NCBI RefSeq assembly: GCF_000252125.1
Contig: NZ_AHKF01000015.1
Location: 124,001-188,000 of the forward strand
Source: Flavobacterium frigoris PS1
GTDB lineage: Bacteria; Bacteroidota; Bacteroidia; Flavobacteriales; Flavobacteriaceae
DNA length: 64,000 bases
Reading direction: 5' to 3'
How positions within the stretch are numbered: position 1 is the stretch's first letter; each line of letters starts with the position of its first letter. Under the pieces are notes generated by a model, which ran no database searches, was not told the DNA's origin, and saw only the letters and a list, made by a program, of their open reading frames with translations. Both the position numbers and the translations under genes were made by a program. Positions 61,916 through 64,000 of the stretch are shown piece after piece.

Positions 61916-64000
61916 ATGTCATCAAACAAAAAATACTGGAAAAGTGTTGAAGAACTTGAAAATGGTTCTATTGTTGAGGCGCTTAGAAATAACGAATTTG
62001 TTGAAGCAATTCCTACTGAAGAATTCTTAGGAAATAATGACGCAATGTCATCTTCAACTTCACGTCGTGATTTTTTAAAGTACGTAGGATTTAGTACGGC
62101 AGCAGCTACGCTTGCAGCTTGCGAAGGTCCTGTGAACAAGTCGATACCTTATGTATTACAGCCAGAACAAATCATTCCTGGAGTTGCGGATTATTATGCT
62201 ACTTCTGTTTTTGATGGTTTTGATTTTGCAAATCTTCTTGTTAAAACACGTGAAGGGCGTCCTATTAAAATAGATAACAATACTATTGAAGGTGCAAAAT
62301 TTTCTGCTAACGCTAGAATTCATGCTTCTATATTATCGTTATATGATAATATGCGTTTGAAAGAGCCTAAAGTTGAAGGTAAAACTTCTACATGGTCTGC
62401 TGTAGATGCAAAAATTAAGTCAAGTCTTTCGGATGCTAAAGCTGAAGGAGGTCAAGTAGTCTTATTAACCAATACATTGGCGAGTCCGTCAACTGAGAAG
62501 TTGATTGCTGAATTTATTGCTTTAAATCCAAATGCTAAGCATGTGATTTATGATGCGGTATCTTCTTCTGAAGCCTTAGATGCTTTTGAAGCTGTGTATG
62601 GTGAAAGATCTTTGGTTGACTATGATTTTGCTAAAGCTTCTCTTATAGTTTCTGTTGGTGCTGATTTTCTTGGAGATTGGCAAGGTGGTGGATACGATAC
62701 AGGCTATACGCAAGGTAGAGTTCCTAAAAACGGAAAAATGTCACGTCACATCCAATTGGAAGCGAACATGACTTTGTCTGGTGCTGCTGCTGATAAACGT
62801 TTGGCAATGTCAACTGCAAATCAAAAACAAGCATTAGTACAAATATATAATGTTGTGACAGGTTCATCTGTTGCTGTGAATTTAGATGCTAAATTTAAAT
62901 CTGAGGTAACAAAAGCTGCTCAACAATTAAAAGCTGCTGGATCAAAGGGGCTTTTGGTTTCTGGTATTCAGGATAAAAATGCTCAATTATTAGTTTTGGG
63001 TGTTAATCAAGTATTAGCTAGTGAATCTTTTACTACTTCTGGTGCGAGACAAATTAGAAAAGGTTCAAACGAAAAAGTAGCACAATTAGTTAAAGATATG
63101 AAAGCAGGTAGCGTTCATACTTTAATAATGAGCGGTGTTAATCCGGTTTACACTTTGGCGGATTCTGCTACATTTGTAGAAGGGCTTAAGAAAGTTAAAA
63201 CATCTGTTTCTTTATCTTTGAAGGAGGATGAAACGGCTTTAGTTAGCACTATTGCTGCTCCAGTTCCTCATTATTTAGAATCTTGGGGGGATTTAAGTCT
63301 TACCAAAGGAACTTATAGTTTGACTCAACCGACGATTCGTCCTTTATTCAACACAAAACAACTTCAAGATGTTTTAATGTCGTTGAACGGAATGTCTGGT
63401 GCTTATTATGATTATTTAAAAGCAAGTTCATCAGCTTTTGTTTCTGGTGCTTCTTGGAATAAAGTATTACATGATGGTGTTAATGTAGGTGTTTCTCAAT
63501 CACTATCTGGTGGTTCTGCTGATTATACTGCTGCTGCAAATGCATTAGCCAAATCAAAAGCTTCGGCTGGTTTTGAATTAGTATTGTATACTAAGACAGG
63601 AATGGGAGATGGACAACAGGCTAACAACCCTTGGTTACAAGAATTTCCAGATCCTATTACTAGAGTGTCTTGGGATAATTATGTTACCGTTTCGAATGCT
63701 GATGCGAAACAGTTAGAATTGTCTAATGAAATCGTTGCTAACGGTGGTTTGAATGGAAGTTATGCTAACATAACTACTGCTGATGGTGTGAAGCTGGAGA
63801 ATGTACCGGTCATAGTTCAACCAGGTCAAGCTGTAGGAACAATTGGTTTAGCTTTAGGTTACGGTCGTAAAGCGGCTTTGAAAGAAGAAATGCAGGTAGG
63901 TTTAAATGCTTACCCTTTATATAAAGGTTTCAATGATGTACAATCTGTAACATTTGAGAAGGCTGCCGGAGAACATGAGTTTGCTTGTGTTCAAGGTCAA
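61916..64000 (+). CDS. actB: Alternative Complex III subunit B (partial)
   Basis: The frame is open from the ATG at 61916 to the window edge (695 codons) and continues beyond. It begins MSSNKKYWKSVEELENGSIV. Near residue 60 is an internal twin-arginine-like signal, TSRRDFLKYVGFSTAAATLA, followed by ACEGPVNKSIPYVLQPEQI. The remaining sequence resembles the molybdopterin-oxidoreductase-like half of ActB (NLLVKTREGRPIKIDNN; VGADFLGDWQGGGYDTGYTQ), which in the complex carries no molybdopterin. The Fe-S half lies outside the window. Confidence 0.92.
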   Translation, partial: MSSNKKYWKSVEELENGSIVEALRNNEFVEAIPTEEFLGNNDAMSSSTSRRDFLKYVGFSTAAATLAACEGPVNKSIPYVLQPEQIIPGVADYYATSVFDGFDFANLLVKTREGRPIKIDNNTIEGAKFSANARIHASILSLYDNMRLKEPKVEGKTSTWSAVDAKIKSSLSDAKAEGGQVVLLTNTLASPSTEKLIAEFIALNPNAKHVIYDAVSSSEALDAFEAVYGERSLVDYDFAKASLIVSVGADFLGDWQGGGYDTGYTQGRVPKNGKMSRHIQLEANMTLSGAAADKRLAMSTANQKQALVQIYNVVTGSSVAVNLDAKFKSEVTKAAQQLKAAGSKGLLVSGIQDKNAQLLVLGVNQVLASESFTTSGARQIRKGSNEKVAQLVKDMKAGSVHTLIMSGVNPVYTLADSATFVEGLKKVKTSVSLSLKEDETALVSTIAAPVPHYLESWGDLSLTKGTYSLTQPTIRPLFNTKQLQDVLMSLNGMSGAYYDYLKASSSAFVSGASWNKVLHDGVNVGVSQSLSGGSADYTAAANALAKSKASAGFELVLYTKTGMGDGQQANNPWLQEFPDPITRVSWDNYVTVSNADAKQLELSNEIVANGGLNGSYANITTADGVKLENVPVIVQPGQAVGTIGLALGYGRKAALKEEMQVGLNAYPLYKGFNDVQSVTFEKAAGEHEFACVQGQ

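Noticed and set aside
1..64000. CRISPR array, prophage, insertion sequence or defence island
   Set aside because: I saw no regularly spaced repeats, transposase, integrase, phage structural gene or recognised defence gene in the window.

Overview
The window looks like a chromosomal segment of a Flavobacterium or close relative (Bacteroidota, Flavobacteriaceae). The DNA is AT-rich. It carries the gliding-motility genes gldE and gldD, an Alternative Complex III locus (actA, actB), TonB-dependent transport, and many families typical of flavobacteria (DUF3078, DUF3127, DUF4301, DUF2723). Promoters match the Bacteroidota pattern TTG-N17-23-TAnnTTTG, and clear Shine-Dalgarno sequences are mostly absent. 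I see no prophage, insertion sequence, CRISPR array or integrated island. This is mainly core housekeeping DNA with one decayed stretch.

Layout. 0-10 kb: dgt, a DUF3078 protein, dxs, a TonB-like protein with an N-terminal Cys motif, tadA, a divergent AraC regulator/MFS exporter pair, RNase G, a 30-residue basic ribosomal-type protein and HU. 10-20 kb: the mutY-ssb-gldE-gldD operon, a metal-binding lipoprotein, an EamA exporter, a paired M16 protease operon, rplU-rpmA and an unrecognised exported protein. 20-30 kb: ahcY between two copies of an intergenic repeat; an operon of a phosphopantetheinyl transferase, a GGGP synthase-like protein, pnuC, a NadR-like kinase fused to DUF4301, and arfB; then a TPP riboswitch driving a TonB-dependent receptor; then a Rieske-like lipoprotein. 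30-40 kb: greA, HIT protein, transglutaminase, an orphan histidine kinase, flavin reductase plus DUF3127, PAP2, aat, tag, an M3 peptidase and tsf. 40-52 kb: rpsB, rpsI and rplM (one operon with tsf), a LacI regulator, polA, a metallophosphoesterase, a thioredoxin-fold protein without CxxC, a polysaccharide deacetylase and a very large DUF2723 membrane protein. 52-64 kb: tRNA-Gln, a tandem universal stress protein, the rimP-nusA-infB operon, a 1.8-kb stretch without intact genes, a SPOR protein, and the start of the Alternative Complex III operon, which runs off the right edge.

Functional links. The TPP-riboswitch receptor, pnuC and the NadR-like kinase could form a vitamin or nucleoside salvage set. 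rplM-rpsI-rpsB-tsf and rimP-nusA-infB are translation operons. actA/actB encode quinol oxidation for respiration. The AraC regulator probably controls the divergent exporter through two sites spaced 21 bp apart.

The signals most worth a second look are: intrinsic-terminator hairpins in the short leaders of rimP-nusA-infB and greA; a five-member intergenic repeat family with conserved ends and variable palindromic centres; the NadR-DUF4301 fusion; an SSB-like acidic tail on the DUF3127 protein; and several proteins that keep a fold while losing its catalytic or metal-binding residues. I did not find a clear, wholly new multi-gene system.
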